DNA of 64,000 nt from Apoda limacodes (Eukaryota; Arthropoda; Insecta; Lepidoptera; Limacodidae), in NCBI GenBank assembly GCA_946406115.1, contig OX291552.1:1674001-1738000 (forward strand), read 5' to 3'. This document shows, one piece after another, positions 36,401-51,400 of the stretch (position 1 is the stretch's first letter; every line of letters starts with the position of its first letter). The notes beneath the pieces are model-generated. The model was not told the DNA's origin, searched no databases, and worked only from the letters and a program-made list of their open reading frames with translations. Both the position numbers and the translations under genes were made by a program.

Positions 36401-39400
36401 CCGACATACGCGAACATATCTTTTAGTTGTTTGCGTAGAGTTGACTTAAAACGCCGTATTGTGCTATTATAACGTATAAATTAAAAAGACAGACCTTTCA
36501 CAGGTAAGCCAAAAATTGTCGTGTTGCATGGTTTTGTCCCCTTTTTTTCTAAAAAATATAATTTGAAGTACGAAATTACAAGTAGTGTCGATAAAATTAA
36601 AATATAAAGCAAAAAATATTCATTGTTGCTAAAGTACGTTAATGATTGACTTGAGCACATAGTTTTCAATTCATGTATTGCGTAGCGAACGATCCCGCCA
36701 CGCATTACGTGCTCGGTAAAACGCACAGCGTCGATGCCAATCGATAGTGTTGTGCTGATGTTTGGCTATGGATGTCGATAAGTAGAATAAATACTACTAA
36801 CTGTTGTTTACGTACTAAACACTGTAACTTATACTTAATATACAAATTTATCATATATTTCTTTATTTAATAATTATGATATATTTTATTACTGTTGTAT
36901 CATTTTAAAGTTTCTAAAAGAACCCGATATACGGGAACAATGAATTAACGGGCAGGGAAAATTAAGTACCTACAAAATCAAATATAGCTCGAGATATTTC
37001 AAAGATATGATTTTATAAGAAAAATTTAACTAAAAACAGATATTGAAACTGGGGTCCATGTGATAAAATTGCTCCTACTCCTACGCCACACTTATGTTGG
37101 CCTATGTAGGCTTCTGAACATATGTGTTAATTTAGTGTATGTATGTAGTTTCTTTAGAGAATATGATCAGAAATAAAGAAATCCAACTCAAATATAAAGT
37201 CACAGCCCACTGAATAAGCAAGATAAAGTGACAATTAGTAGGTCGTATTTTGTCGCAGAACCGATGTCCGTTTGGGCATAAGAGTCTTAGAATGCAGACC
37301 TCGGAGTGATAAAACCTTCTAGCTAGGTCGAACGATGACCTGTAAAAGGTAGCATGAAGTGGATGGATGAGAAAGGGCTTTTCTCCACTCACTAGGTGTG
37401 GTGGTGGTCATTAGGAAAGGACTATGTCAAGAAATGGTCTGGTATAGGCTGAATGATTAAAGCATGTATGTATGTATGTTTGTCCACGTATTTTTTAAAA
37501 ACTAGTAGTAGTTTCCAAGATATGAATTGTTAAATATATGTATAGTGTACTGGGTAAATACGTTGCCGGTTTAACGGTGCAATTCTAACGCGGAACATAT
37601 TGTGTGTATGCTACCCGATAATCAACTGATTTTATACCACCAAGGTAGCAAACAAGCAAACGGGTCACCTAATTTTATGCCACTTTAGGTTTTTGCTGCC
37701 TGCAACTCTAATCAGGAGGCATTACTCGCACATTGACGACCCTCTTAACTTTAATCACTCGTTTCTTGAACACATCATACTTTATAATCAATAAGAATGA
37801 TTCCCTGCTGACATACGTATACCCAAGTAGCAACTAAAAATAAAAAGAAATTTAAAGGGACATATTTCACATTTATGAAATTAATAAAAAAAAAAAGTAA
37901 AATAATGTTTTCTGAATATTTTGGAATTTCCGACATGTGGTCTTTTCGAAATTGCCTGTTTGATTGAATGTAATACAAAATATTTTTCAGTTTTAAATAT
38001 TTAAGTATTATGCCATTATCCATGAGAGAATATTTTAATATTTTTAATATGAAATTGATAAATCATTATATTTTTAGGATGAGTTTTGAGTTTTTTTTTT
38101 TTTTTATACCACTAACGTGGCAAACAAGCCTACGGTCCGCCGGATGGTAAGCGGTCACCGTAGCCTATGGACGCTTGCAACACTAGGGGCATCACTCGCG
38201 CGTTGCCGACCTTTCAGAAATCTAATAACTTCTTTTTTGAAGAACCCCATACTGTAGTCCTTAGAGAAAACCTTGGCAGGGAGCTCATTCCACAACCCAA
38301 GGGTTCGCGGGAGGAAGTTTCTCTGAAACCGCACTGTACGCGACCATTTTGGTTCCAAAGTGTGAGAATGAATTCCCTGTCGATGGCGAGCGGTGCGATG
38401 GTAGAAGGTAGCCGTGGGCATCATTTCAAACAATTCCTCACAACACAATCCATTGTACAAGCGGTAGAACACACACAGGGAGGCAAAGTCTCTCCTCAGA
38501 CTTAAGGGCTCGATACCGCAAGTGAGTTTGGGATCGTCGACAATTCTCACAGCCCGTCGTTGAACCGAGTCAAAAGGGCCAAGCTGGTATCCGGGTGCAC
38601 CCGCCCAGAGATGGCAGCAGTACTCCATATGGGGCCGGACTTGCGACTTGTAAAGTAGCAACCTTTGCCCCGACGTGAAGTACTGCTTCGCTCTGTTGAG
38701 TACACCAAGTTTTTTGGACGCCAGCTTTACCTTGTCTAGCAAGTGATCTCGGAACTGAACATCGCTGGAGATGTGAACACCAAGGATCCCAATGCTCTTG
38801 GAGATGGAGAGGGGTGTGTTCTGGAATTGTGGGACTACAGTGAATGGGGTTTTCTTAGCGGTGAACGCGCAGACTTGTGTCTTTGAAGGGTTGAATCGGA
38901 CCAAGTCTTCCCGTCCCCAGTCAGAGACCTTGGAGAGACCGATCTCGATTTGAGACACAAGTTCTTCACGTTTTTCCTCCACAACAGAACGAGGGATGCT
39001 TGCACGGCCCGTGTAATAAGCCTCTCCAGTACTGTCATCTGCATAGTAATGTATGTTGTTGATGTCCAACATATCATTGATGTGCAGTAGAAACAGCGTA
39101 GGAGACAGCACAGAGCCTTGCGGGACACCAGCATTAATGTCCATGCTATCAGAGCAACTACCGTCAACTACGGCCCGTATGCTTCTGCCGGACAAAAAGC
39201 TAGCCACCCATTTGCACAAATCCTCGGGCACTCCGTAAGATGGCAACTTCGATAGAAGACCCCGGTGCCAGACCCGATCGAACGCCTTCGCTATGTCTAG
39301 GCTACATGCCAATGCCTCCCCCTGACTCTCAATGGCTAGTGCATATCGGTGTGTGAGATACACTAGAAGGTCACCAATTGAGCGACCGTGGCGAAAGCCA

Positions 39401-42400
39401 TATTGACGGTCACTGATCAGGTCGTGTTTTTCTAGGTATCTCAAAAGCTGTGTGTTGATCACACGCTCCATCACCTTGGAGAGGAGAGAGGTTATAGCGA
39501 TAGGCCTGTAATTCGATGGATCTGATCTATCGCCCTTTTTGGGCACCGGGTGCACATTCGCAGTCTTCCATGAAGACGGAAATTGCCTAGTGTGGCAGGA
39601 AAGCGTGAAGAGGCGCGTGAGTACAGGACATAACTCAGGAGCACACTGCTTAAGCACCACTGCTGGTATGCCGTCTGGCCCACTCGACTTATGAACTTCT
39701 AGGGAAAGCAACGCCCGCCGGACCTCGCGCTGTGTTATAGAGATTTCCGGCATGGTCTTACCGCACCACGGTAAAGTAGGTGGTACAGCGCCTTCGTCGT
39801 TCACATTCGAGTTAGAGGCAAAGAGACTGCCCAATAGATCGGCTTTCTCTTTTGCACTGTGGGCCAAGTCACCATCGGTCTTTCGCAGTGGTGGTAATGA
39901 TGACTGGCAGAAGTTCCCCTCGGCAGCTTTAGCAAGCGACCAGAAAGCACGACTCCCAGAAGGATAGCTCGCAAGTCGCCCACCTATTTTGCCGATGAAT
40001 TGGAATTTTGCTCTGGCAGTTGCTTTCTTACTGAACCTCGAGGCAGCATTTAATTTGCGTTTTAACTCAGAAATATTCGGATCCTTATTATTACGAGCCG
40101 TGGTCTCATACGCAGTTTGCTTAAGAGTTTTAGCTTCTCTGCAAGACCTATTAAACCACGGTCGTTTTTTAACGCCGGCAGCTACTCGCAGGTTAGGAAT
40201 GAAACATTCCATACCAGCGAGGATTGTCTCAGTGACTGCGGCTGCGCAGACGTCAGGATCTTCTGAGCTATAGCAGATCTGCCTCCACGGGTACGATGCA
40301 TAGAATTCTCGCAATCCATCCCAGTCTGCCGACTTATAATGCCACACACGACGCCAGTTAGTTGGCCCAGAAGGATCAGGTTGTGTGCATGACATTTGAG
40401 TCCGGACGAGACAGTGGTCCGAGGAGCCAAGAGGCGCATCCACTGAGACGGAGTATCCATCCGGACGTGTAGTCAGCAGAAGGTCCAGTAAGGAGCTTGT
40501 ATGGTCCTCTATATCTGGTATTCTCGTTGGAGAAAGTACCAGCTGAGAGAATCCATAGGTCAGAGCAAATTCATGAGCAGATATCCCTGCATAGTTATTG
40601 GTTCGAGAACTGAGCCACTCACGATGGTGGGCGTTAAAGTCTCCCAAAATAACTAATTCTGCTGTAGGATATTGCTCTAGAACTTTGTCAGTCGTCAAAC
40701 TCAGGTGCGTGAAGAGTCGAGTTACGTCCGTGTCACCGCTATAAGACCTGTATAGGCACGCATAGATACGAGTGTGGCCCCCATGATCTACGCGCACCCA
40801 CAATATCGACAGGTTTAAATAGTTTATCAATAAGTAATAAAATACTTATCGATACAATTTTATAGCTTGTCAACCACTAAAGTAACTTAATTTACCGTTG
40901 CATGAGTGAGCCGTGGACTAATCAAAGCGCTCGGTTTGACGTTGCCTATGTGTGCGTTACATTATGTTTATTTTAATTGCTTGAGTAGTAGTAGAAACGG
41001 AGGGGCTTTAGCCGCTACATTGGATCCCATACAAACTGCGCTTAATCTCCTTCCTAGCTTTCATTAACTGTTATATGGTTACGCCAGCCAACTAGCGTTG
41101 CCAATCAATATTTTTAATTTCCACTTTGTACAAAGGAAATTTAAAAAAATGTGTTTTTACAGATATATATGTATCTGGTTACCTTTCATCTTAAAAACAA
41201 TACAAATTTTACAAGTTATATATTTATGTAAAACCACATTTCTTTAATTCGCTTTATATAAAGAGAAAATCATAAATGACGATTGGCAGCGCTAGTGGAC
41301 GTCAGGAAACCTCTGAAGAGAATACTATTCACGGCGACTCGCAGCGCGCTTCATACTTACGTATTTTCCAATTATTTTAATTCAATCAATCCATTGCTAC
41401 GTTTTCCACAATAGTCGTACATAACTATTTGTAATTGGTGTAGGAGCGTCGAGCGCACCCGCGTGCTGCAGCTGTGCGGGTGGGGGTGGGGGTGGGAGAG
41501 CGCGGGCGCAGGGGTGGAGCGCGCAGAGGCGGAGGGGACGCCATGCCGCGCTGCCGCACTTGCTGCGTTCCACCTGCGTCTAAGGACCGCGCTCGACGTG
41601 CTCGCGCGCGCGCACGAACCACAGGTCAGACGGAAAGACACAGAGTAACAAGCAGCGTCGCCCTGATCACATTATACCATATATTGGTTTTGGAGGCTTA
41701 GTGGGTAATGACTTGCCTCCTAAACCATAGGGCATCGGCTCGATTCCCGAACAGGACGAACATTTATGTGATGAACGTTGGTGTTTGTCCAAAAGTTTGG
41801 ATGTTTTCTATGTATAATACAATGTATGTACTCGTATTTACAAAAAAAAACTAAGCATTTGTGATATTGGTTGGGTAGCCTGACGAATAGAAACACACAC
41901 GCCTCGGTTGCACAGCGTATATTCGCAGACTGGCCTACTGACAATCCACACTTACAGATATAGCTTATTATCTAAGAACTAAATAACTACCTACTTATTA
42001 TAAACATACATCACAGTATTGTTGTCCCTTGTCTGGTATTCATAGTAAAAGTATATATTGCTTAGTTTGGCGCTGTGTGTGGTGTTCAGAAATATTTATT
42101 ACATATTATTACATACGTATACGTCTAGCCTTAGTAAATAAATAGTAAATAGTATACCATATATAATACCTAATTATTGTTAGCGCATTATCATGTTAAA
42201 CATTTATTTTTCCATAGACATTAATAGACAAATAGATTAGGCTTAAGAATAAGATATTTTTAAAACTTAATGTGGGTACATTACTAAATATGTCATTATT
42301 GGACATAATTAGGCCTTCCCTATCCCTTCCCCATCGTACTCGGCTGTGCGAAATTTGCACCTACATAAACTACTGTATATGTATATCGTGTGTAACTGAG

Positions 42401-45400
42401 TATGTTAAATAATTACAGACTGCATAGTGACAACTCCACGATGATTTATTGTTTCACAATTCTGTTGTAGCCAGGTCTCAGTTCTGTTGTAGCCAGGTCT
42501 CAGTTCTGTTGTAGCCAGGTCTCAGTTCTGTTGTAGCCAGGTCTCAGTTCCGTAACATGATGAGTTACAACACAGCAACACAAACTGGGCGAACAGGTCG
42601 TCAGGAGCTTTAGTGTGTTTTAGATGAGAAGGTATAACGTAATTTCCGGAGCGTTGCCTTCCGAGCCGGATTCGTCGGTTTTTTGTATCTTGAAGTTGGA
42701 CCTGCGCTACGTAACTGAACGATTAGTTTTACCGACCGTAAACTTATGATGTCATCCTGTATACGTTACCTTATGTATTATTTGTCTGGTTGGGCCCCAG
42801 CTGCGCGTGGTGGGGCTCGCGCTGGCCGGTCTCAGCGAAGAGCGTCTGTGGCGCGAGGCCGTCTCCGCAGCGGCCCCGGCGCTCCCGGACGCGTACCTGC
42901 GTGCGCTGCTACACTTCCTCGCGGCGACCGCGCCCGCGCATCCGCCGGGCGGGGGTGGGGGAGGGGGGACGCACCAGGCCGCGCCCGCACACCCCGACCT
43001 CGACGCAGTGCTGGTCAGTAACAATTCCGTTCCTCACCCCTCAGTCGCTGACTTATAACGATAGTAAAGGTACCGAGACACGATAACACCGATGTCGGCT
43101 ACATACATTAGTTGGTAGACGGTGTTATTGTTCTGCTAAGTCTGGTGTCCGTCCGCAGAACGAGACGGAGATGCGTTTGGAGGACCGCGTGGCGTTCGCA
43201 TGCCTGTACCTGTCGGACGCGCGGCTGCACGAGTTCGTACGTCGCACCGCCGACGCGCTCGTGCGACAGGGAGACCTCGCCGGGATGCTGCTCACAGGTA
43301 GACACAAGTTACAAACATTGTCTACACATTATATAACATAACCATATCTCGGGTTAATGATAAAAATTGCTCTGTCAACAACTATCGCACTGTCTTGATA
43401 TCAAAAAATGTAGCGAAAAAATGCGCGCCGTAATAGGTCCGCCTTTTTAAATTTTGAAATACGGTATGACCCCCTGTCATACTAAAATTGGGAAACAAGT
43501 GTACCAAGGGGGTAGGGTTTAAAATTATGGAAATCTATGTGATGTACCTATTAAATTATCAAAAAGAATAAGTATTTTTGGGTATTTTTTATTCTTCGAG
43601 ACTTAAATTGACGCTAAAAGTATCAGTAGGTATTTGTGATCGATAATAATAAAACGTTCTAATGTTAATTTTTTTATTAGAGTAGAGTTAGACTAGAGAA
43701 TATAAAAGACACATATGACAGAACATTCAGCAAAAATATAAAGACCATAGCTTTATGTTTAGTCAGTTGGGGGAATTGGGCATTAGCAGTTTATTTGATA
43801 ATATTTAGTTGCTTTCTATTAAACAAATTCCAGTTGATGGTCAAAGTCAATAACTAAATAGACTAAGAACTTTCTAACATTTTTGTCCGAAACCCTAAAT
43901 CAATGAAGTGGACGAATATATAATACATGACGAAACTACAAGTGTTCAAATTTCTTTTTACTGTTTGGCAACGTAGGTATATACCTGCCGCTTAAGGACA
44001 GACGGATTGATATGACGAAACTGAATAATGGCTACCGTTTTTTATCCTAAAAAAGACAAATGGAAGAACGGATAGATAGGACGGAATCTATTTATGACTT
44101 GAGGAGCACTGCCTAGGCGCTCTGATGGTAGACACAAGTTGATCGTCGAATAAAGTAAAATACATGTTGTTCAGTTGACGATCGTATATTGATTGAATTT
44201 ATATTATTACAAAAGTTACTAATTCTATCTTACTGACTAAGCATAACGTGATTTACGTTACTCGTGCGACCTAATAAAGTGGACCGCCACGTGAGGATGG
44301 GAACTTTTGAATACAGAACCCTATAATTAAACAAACAGATGGACGCTCAGATATGCTACGAAACTAGAGATTAACAACATAGGATTTGGTTTTGGTTACG
44401 GAACACCTTGAAATTAAAATATATAATGTGACCAGAGAGGGTGAGTTTGTAACAGAGTGTGCACTTGTGTGGTTGTGCAGGTGCTAGTAGCTCCGGTGTG
44501 GAACTGCTGCAGCGTTGGGTGGAGACGTGCGGGGACGTGCAGTCGGCGGCGCTGGTGGCGGCGCGCTGCTTCACACCGGAGCTGCTGCGCGAGCCGGCCG
44601 CGGTCGGCTGGCTGCACAGCTACCGCGACCTGCTCGACCGGTGGCAGCTCTGGTGGCCGAGGTGCGCGCTCGACACCTGGGTGTGCGCCGCCGGCGGGAC
44701 GGACGGCGCACCGAGGCAGGTCTGCGCCGCTTGCACCTACTGCGGGAAGTCGGTCGCCGCTCCGCCTGGCGCCGCACGGCCCCGCCCAGCGCTAGCTAGG
44801 CTGCCTCCGCCCGCCGCCAAGATGAAGGTAACGTCTACACCAGGAGCGCTCAGACTTGAACTGCTGGCGATCTACCTCAATATTGTTAGACTACGATCGA
44901 TCGCCCCCGAGAGGCCGCAAGTATGTGTGATGCAGGATTGTCGTCTAGGTAGGGTGCATACGTATAGATATTAGTTTTACCGCACAATATGCATTTTTTA
45001 GTCAAGGTAAGTGTACGTCTGCTCTAAAATATCAACGAACAACCTCTTAATTATTCGAAATCGCGAGTTTATTGGGTGTTACAAAACAAAAGAGTTTTAG
45101 TTTTTAACTTTAAAGAGCTACTTTGAATGTTGAAGCGTGGCACTGCACTGCATGCCTCAGCATACTTTTCATAAGATGGTACGTAATTGCCGAGCAAACA
45201 CGATGACAATTTTCGTGAGCTACGTGTACGTTTTATTGCAATGCCCATAATCTCCATGTTTAAAACTTTTGAACATAAAACTTGTTGATGTATAATGCGA
45301 TGGAAGGAGAATAAAAACATTTTGTAAAAACTGTAATTCTGATCAGATTTTTGGAAATTAGTAATTATTTTTACCTTTTTAGTGCATCTTTTTGAAGCCG

Positions 45401-48400
45401 GTTATTTTTTTTTTTGTTAAAAAGTTTTTTTTTTTTTAGTGACGAATTGCTTTTATTTTCTTGTACACTAAAACATCCATACTCGTAACAAAGTTTTATA
45501 CAATCATCAACATAAATTGATCTGTGAACATGTATGCGTTTCACCAGTTCTAAATTAAAATTACTTATTTTTTTTTCTTTAAATTTTTAGTTTTAAATTC
45601 ACTATAATAATATGGAAAGCATAACCTTTTAAATAAAAAAAGAATTTCTGGAATCGGTCCAGGCGTCTTCAAGAAATCAGGTAACATACATAAAAAAAAA
45701 GATTCCGACGAATTGAGAACCTCCTCCTTTTTTTGAAGTCGGTTAAAAATAATGGTAAATCGTCATTAGCTCGACACAATGCCACAAAACCCGTTTTTAT
45801 TTCCATTCATTGCTGGTGATCCATCGCTTGTAGCAAACTACACAACTTGTAGTTTGCTACAAAATTGAAGAAAAATTCATATATAACTTCGCCACGGGTC
45901 TTTCCTTCAGAAGAATCATTGTCAAAAACTCTTCCTTAGTCGACATGTCATTGAATACCATACGAATAAAAATACACAGTTGGGCAGTTTCTGTCACATC
46001 GGTGGATTCGTCGAACTGTAAATAAAAGTATGTACTTTCCATAATACCATGTTTAAGTTTATCTGCCATGACCTGACACATGACTTCAACACGCTTTGTT
46101 CAGTTCTCAAAAACTCCAAATAATATTTATAATAAATATTTTAATGGGCTCCCATACAACAAACGTGATTTTTCTGCTCGTTTTTGCTCGATATTAACAA
46201 CGGCAACAGATAGACGCTTGAAATATTCACAGAATATTTAGTTATATATTCAGTTTGAAAACAAATAAATAAATTAAAACAATTATATAAGTGGGGCTCC
46301 CATACAACAAAGGTGTGTTTTTGCCGTTTTTATAGATAATGGTACGGACCCCTCGTGCGCTAGTTCGACTCGCACTTAGCCGATTTTTTTACTTAGACAT
46401 TGCAGAAGTCCGGGAAAAAGGTTTATGCTTTATACAATGTGTCACAGGGGACATCAATACATACATACTTTAGGTGCGTTTTGTTAACTGCTTCAATGCG
46501 TTTAATGTCATAATCCTGCCAAGTTAAAAAGACATAAATTCTGTGTAACACAGTACAAGTCTTAGTTAATTCTCTTTGGTAGGATTACCGCATTATGTAC
46601 ATAATGTCGGTGAACACAACGCCACATTATCAACCTGAAATACTGTAATGAATGTAAATGACGTTAGGTGCCAAATATGTATTGCCGTTTCAGTATTCGT
46701 CTCGCCAAACTTGGGATGGGAAATGAAGGTACTTACAGACTTGGCAACACAGACAGAAAAACATTTGTTGCGTGTTTTGCAAATAATTATTTTGAAAACT
46801 TAGTTTGTAACTTAAATATAGCAAGCAGATTAGTGTAATAACTTGTGAAAAGTTATTTTTATCATCAACCTTTTTTTGTCAATAGTTTAGCACGATTATA
46901 TTGCACAAATCGTCATTTTTAGTACGTTACGCGGGAGCACATTTCGCGTCGACGCACAGATTACCTATGATATAGTGTGACGGCAAGTACCTGAAAAGTC
47001 AGGTACTAGGATTGGCTTGTTTCGTGGGCCTAAGCACGGTATCTACACGTTTAATTATCTTTATACGATAGCGTTATTTAAAATATCTTATATATTGGCG
47101 AGAATTGATAGTCTTGACCCAATAATATTTTAGTGTTATTCCAAGAAACTATTTGTTCTAAAACCAATTCTCTGATAAAAACAGCCAAAGTGTTTTTTCA
47201 AGTTGCTTATTGTTTCGACGCGAGAGTCGAAATTCTTGTACCAAATATTTGAATGTCTTAATTCAAAAATTACAATTCTTCAGTCAAAAGTCTATGTGTT
47301 TTAACATAAGAATCTGTATTCTTGTATCAAGATCAACAATTTCTCAAATGTTTGGTTAAGTTGTCTAACGCCTCATCCAGACATTCGGAATTCTTCAATG
47401 AAAACAAATATTTCTATTCATTCAAGTAAATATATTCTTCCGTTGAGAATTATGATTCTTGCAATAAAACTTCACTGTTTTGTACCAAAAATAATGCATT
47501 CTTGAACCAAAATATTTGATATTCTTGATTTGCCATATTCAAGACAATTTAAGTTCTTCCTTGAAGCCAAATATTATTCTTGATTTGACAAAATATATTC
47601 TTACATCAAAACAATAAAGTGAAACAATATTATTCTTGATCCAACAAAATATTGTTTTCCCCATATAAGAAACATAAATTAATAATAATAATAATAAATA
47701 TTTTTGGACATTACACACAGCGCCATCTGGCCCCAGAGCTTGTGTTATGGTGACCAGACAACGGATACAAATACATATATATTACATTTTTTTTTAATAC
47801 AAATACACAAATGTTTGTCCAGTGCGGGAATCGTACCCACACCCTCTGCACAGCAGTAGGCCGCACTACCAACTAGGCTGCGAGGGAATCAGTATTATTC
47901 TTGATCAAATGAATATTGCCTTAACTAAAGACGTTTTTTTCGTGTACTAAACCCAAGGTGCAAGGTGAGTTCGTCTATTATCTGATTTGAAAACAAAGAA
48001 CATATAGAAACACAAAATAATCACTAATCAGGTAGATATCTTATTCCTCTATCTATCTATACTACTTAGTATTGTATTTCTTTTTGTCTGAACGTTCTTC
48101 GGGAATAAATTTGTTTAATAGTAACTGCGTACAAACATACAATAAACGGACAGACCGGTGGACTTTATTTTACATATTAAAGTTTGTGGCAATTTAATTT
48201 TATCGAATCAAAGGTAGGTTGTACTTACCGATTTACATCTTTGTTGCAACAGATTTAAAATTTAACTGCATCGCACTGGCGATCGGTCAGAGCGGTTGCA
48301 CGCGAAATAAGAGGTCCCCGCCCTGGACCGCACCGCACCTCATCAATATGGTCCCTACTTGAATTTTGGTTTTAACTTTAATAACTTACGTCAACTTGTA

Positions 48401-51400
48401 CGTAAAAACAGTGTGTTATCTTAAGGGTGTTGTCGGTAATAAACAGAAATTTGAGGTTATTTCAAGTTAAATTAGTCGTAAATGGCTTTAATTTCATGTA
48501 AATTCATTTTATTACCGAATTAAGTGTATCTTTATCTAGTACTTGCATACAATAAAACTAGAAAAATATTATTAAGTATTATTATGTTATGTAATGGTGG
48601 ATTGCAGCGGGTTATTAATACTATATTTATTATATTATTATACTTGTACCTATGTAAGTTTATACATATATGTATATTTTTTCTAGTAGTATCAATTTTT
48701 GATACACCGGGTTTTAATATAAATCAGTTTTAAGTTCAGAGTACGTGTGTTCACCCTGTAATGTTAAATGTAAACTTGTGTGTGTAAATCTCAATATGAA
48801 TCAGATTTATATTTTGTTCCTTTACTACACACATTGTAACTAATACAATCGAAGTTTTATTGGAGTTGCTTGAGTGTGTCATGCTCTCTCAAAGTCTCTG
48901 CGGTGGTGGCATGTGCGTCGGGTCATTACGTTCCCTAAAACATGGTTGAGCGAAGCGATGGCTGATTCATATATGTGTCATACTTGTGAACGGGTGCCGC
49001 TGTGGAGGCTGGTTTGCTCTTGCAAACCTCTTGTATTTTTAGTATTCGGTCATCGGTGTAGGATTTCAACGGCAACTCCTCAATTACTAAACGAATAATA
49101 CTTGACGTTTTTAAGTAGCTTATGTCCTTTTCCGGGACTCACAACTATCTGCATGCCAAATTTCATCTTGATCGGTACAGCGGTTTCACCGTGAAAAGGT
49201 AACAGACACATTTACTTTCGCATTTATAATATTTATTATTATATTATATTCATGGATAGTATGGATAATTTTAAGTATATGTAAGTATATGTATGTACAT
49301 ATGATTGTGCAAAAATATATTTATGATGGTGCTAATGCCACTAGTACTATTAAATATCGGAAGTCTCTTAAATATCTTAATTCCTACACTCGATTAACGA
49401 TATTTGACGCTTCACATGGTGCGCCCCCTATGCTACATAAAAACAAAAAAAAAATTTGACATGTTTGACTTTGTTTTTTTAGTAGCTTACTAACTTATTT
49501 TTTATTACCTAATAAGTGTTTCAGTACATATTGTATACTCTTTAGCTTATTATCAAAGTATTGTATTACTTCTTTGAATGGAACTTCTTGCCAGCTCTTT
49601 TTGGCAGAAATTAACATTGTTTACATTGTATTGACGATTCAAAAGTGTTCTTAGAAACCTACTTGAATAAAGTTTCATTTGAGTTTGAGTTTGAGAATAC
49701 AAAATCAAAATTAATTCTTACAAATATAAATTTAACATTATCCAGCCATAATACTAAACCTTCTGGTTATCAAAATACGGTTAAAAACAAAATGTTTCAT
49801 ATATTTTTTCATTTTAATAAATTTTCAAACTGTATGAGCCGCGCACATGTACACGTGCAAATCGTTTTGTGAGCGGCAAGGTTCATGTTGGTTCATGTAC
49901 CTGGTCAGCCGGTCGGATTCATACCTATAACCACACTACTAAACCTACGACAAAAGCAGAGGGAGTAAGTAAATAAAAGAGTGTATTTGATACATGCGTA
50001 CAAAGCGTTTGTATTTTACATCAGTTTTGCTCTAGTGTTGAAAGTACATAAGCGTGTTTTTCGTCAGCTGAATATTATTTTTGTAGCGTTTCAGAGTTCC
50101 AGATATATGATAGAAGCGTTTAATTTATTGAAAACACACTACCAAATTTCTTTAGATAAAAAATGTACACATTGTTTGTTTCTAATTGTATTTTTTTTGT
50201 GAGTTGATTTTGAGTTTCATTAGTAGAGAAAGAGTAGAGGAGTGGGAGAGTTTCTACGAATGCGCTATGAAAAATGAAAAGAAGAACTGGTTTATTGAAA
50301 AATACATGAATAGTATAGAATGAGTAGTTTTATTCTCTTTCTCATTTGTTTACAATTATTGATTAGATATATTAGTAAAGTTATTACAGAAGGTATTTTT
50401 AATTACAAGAAGTAAAGAATTAGAAATATGTTATTACTTATTAAACTTATTATTACACAGTAAAACACAAACTTATTTGTTGCCAAATTGGCATAATTTG
50501 TGTTTGATGATTTTTTTTTTTAAATATACATATATCACAAACAAGCTGCTGCCCGTGACGTCATCTGCGTGAACGCTATACTATAACATCACTTTTTGTG
50601 AACGAAACCATAGCGCGATCTGATTTGACGCCAACTCCATCTAATTAGCAAGTAGGAAACATTTTTATATGGTGAAAAATTATAACACATCTAAGTTATG
50701 ACTTTAAACGATTTTTTAACATAAAATAAATGGCTATATGTGAGTAGAATAATTAATAATTAAGAAGCAAGTCAAATATGCGTCGTTAGATAACACGTTG
50801 TTACAGAATGCGTTGATGAAATAAAGGTTCACTGCTCGTTCCCCGTAGGTGATAGCGTGATAATATGTAGCCTATATGTTGACGCGACTTCTTAATAATA
50901 TTCGTGCCAAATTTGAAGTAAATCCATGCAGTATTTTTTGAGTTTATCCCGAACATACATACAGACAAACAGACAAAAATTCTAAAAACTATATTTATGG
51001 CTTCGGTATCGATTGTAGATCACACCACAAGTATTCTTTTAAAAAAATATTCAATGTACAGTTTTGACTTTCCAACCATTTTATTATATATATAGATATT
51101 GCTAACAGTTGCTTTCAGTTTAATGTTTTTTTCGTAGTTTAATCATCAAAGTTTATATTTTTGTGTTGATTATTTAAGGAAATTATTAAATACATCTTTC
51201 TTGTATCCAATCTAACTTTATGAAGAATTTGTTCAAGTTCAATATTAGTATCGGAATTCCGATATTGAGATCCAATATCGGAATTGAGAATCTTCCGATA
51301 TTACATGCCCTAATACTGACTAATAATATTAATATATACTTGCGTAGCCGGACTTTCTGGTTAGCGAAGCTCCAATACTATACTTGCCGCTGGTGGTCAT

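Noticed and set aside
44571..44799. Arg/Ala-rich overlapping ORFs on both strands
   Set aside because: Shadows of mio exon 13 caused by its GC-rich codons. The MIOS frame is clearly the real one.
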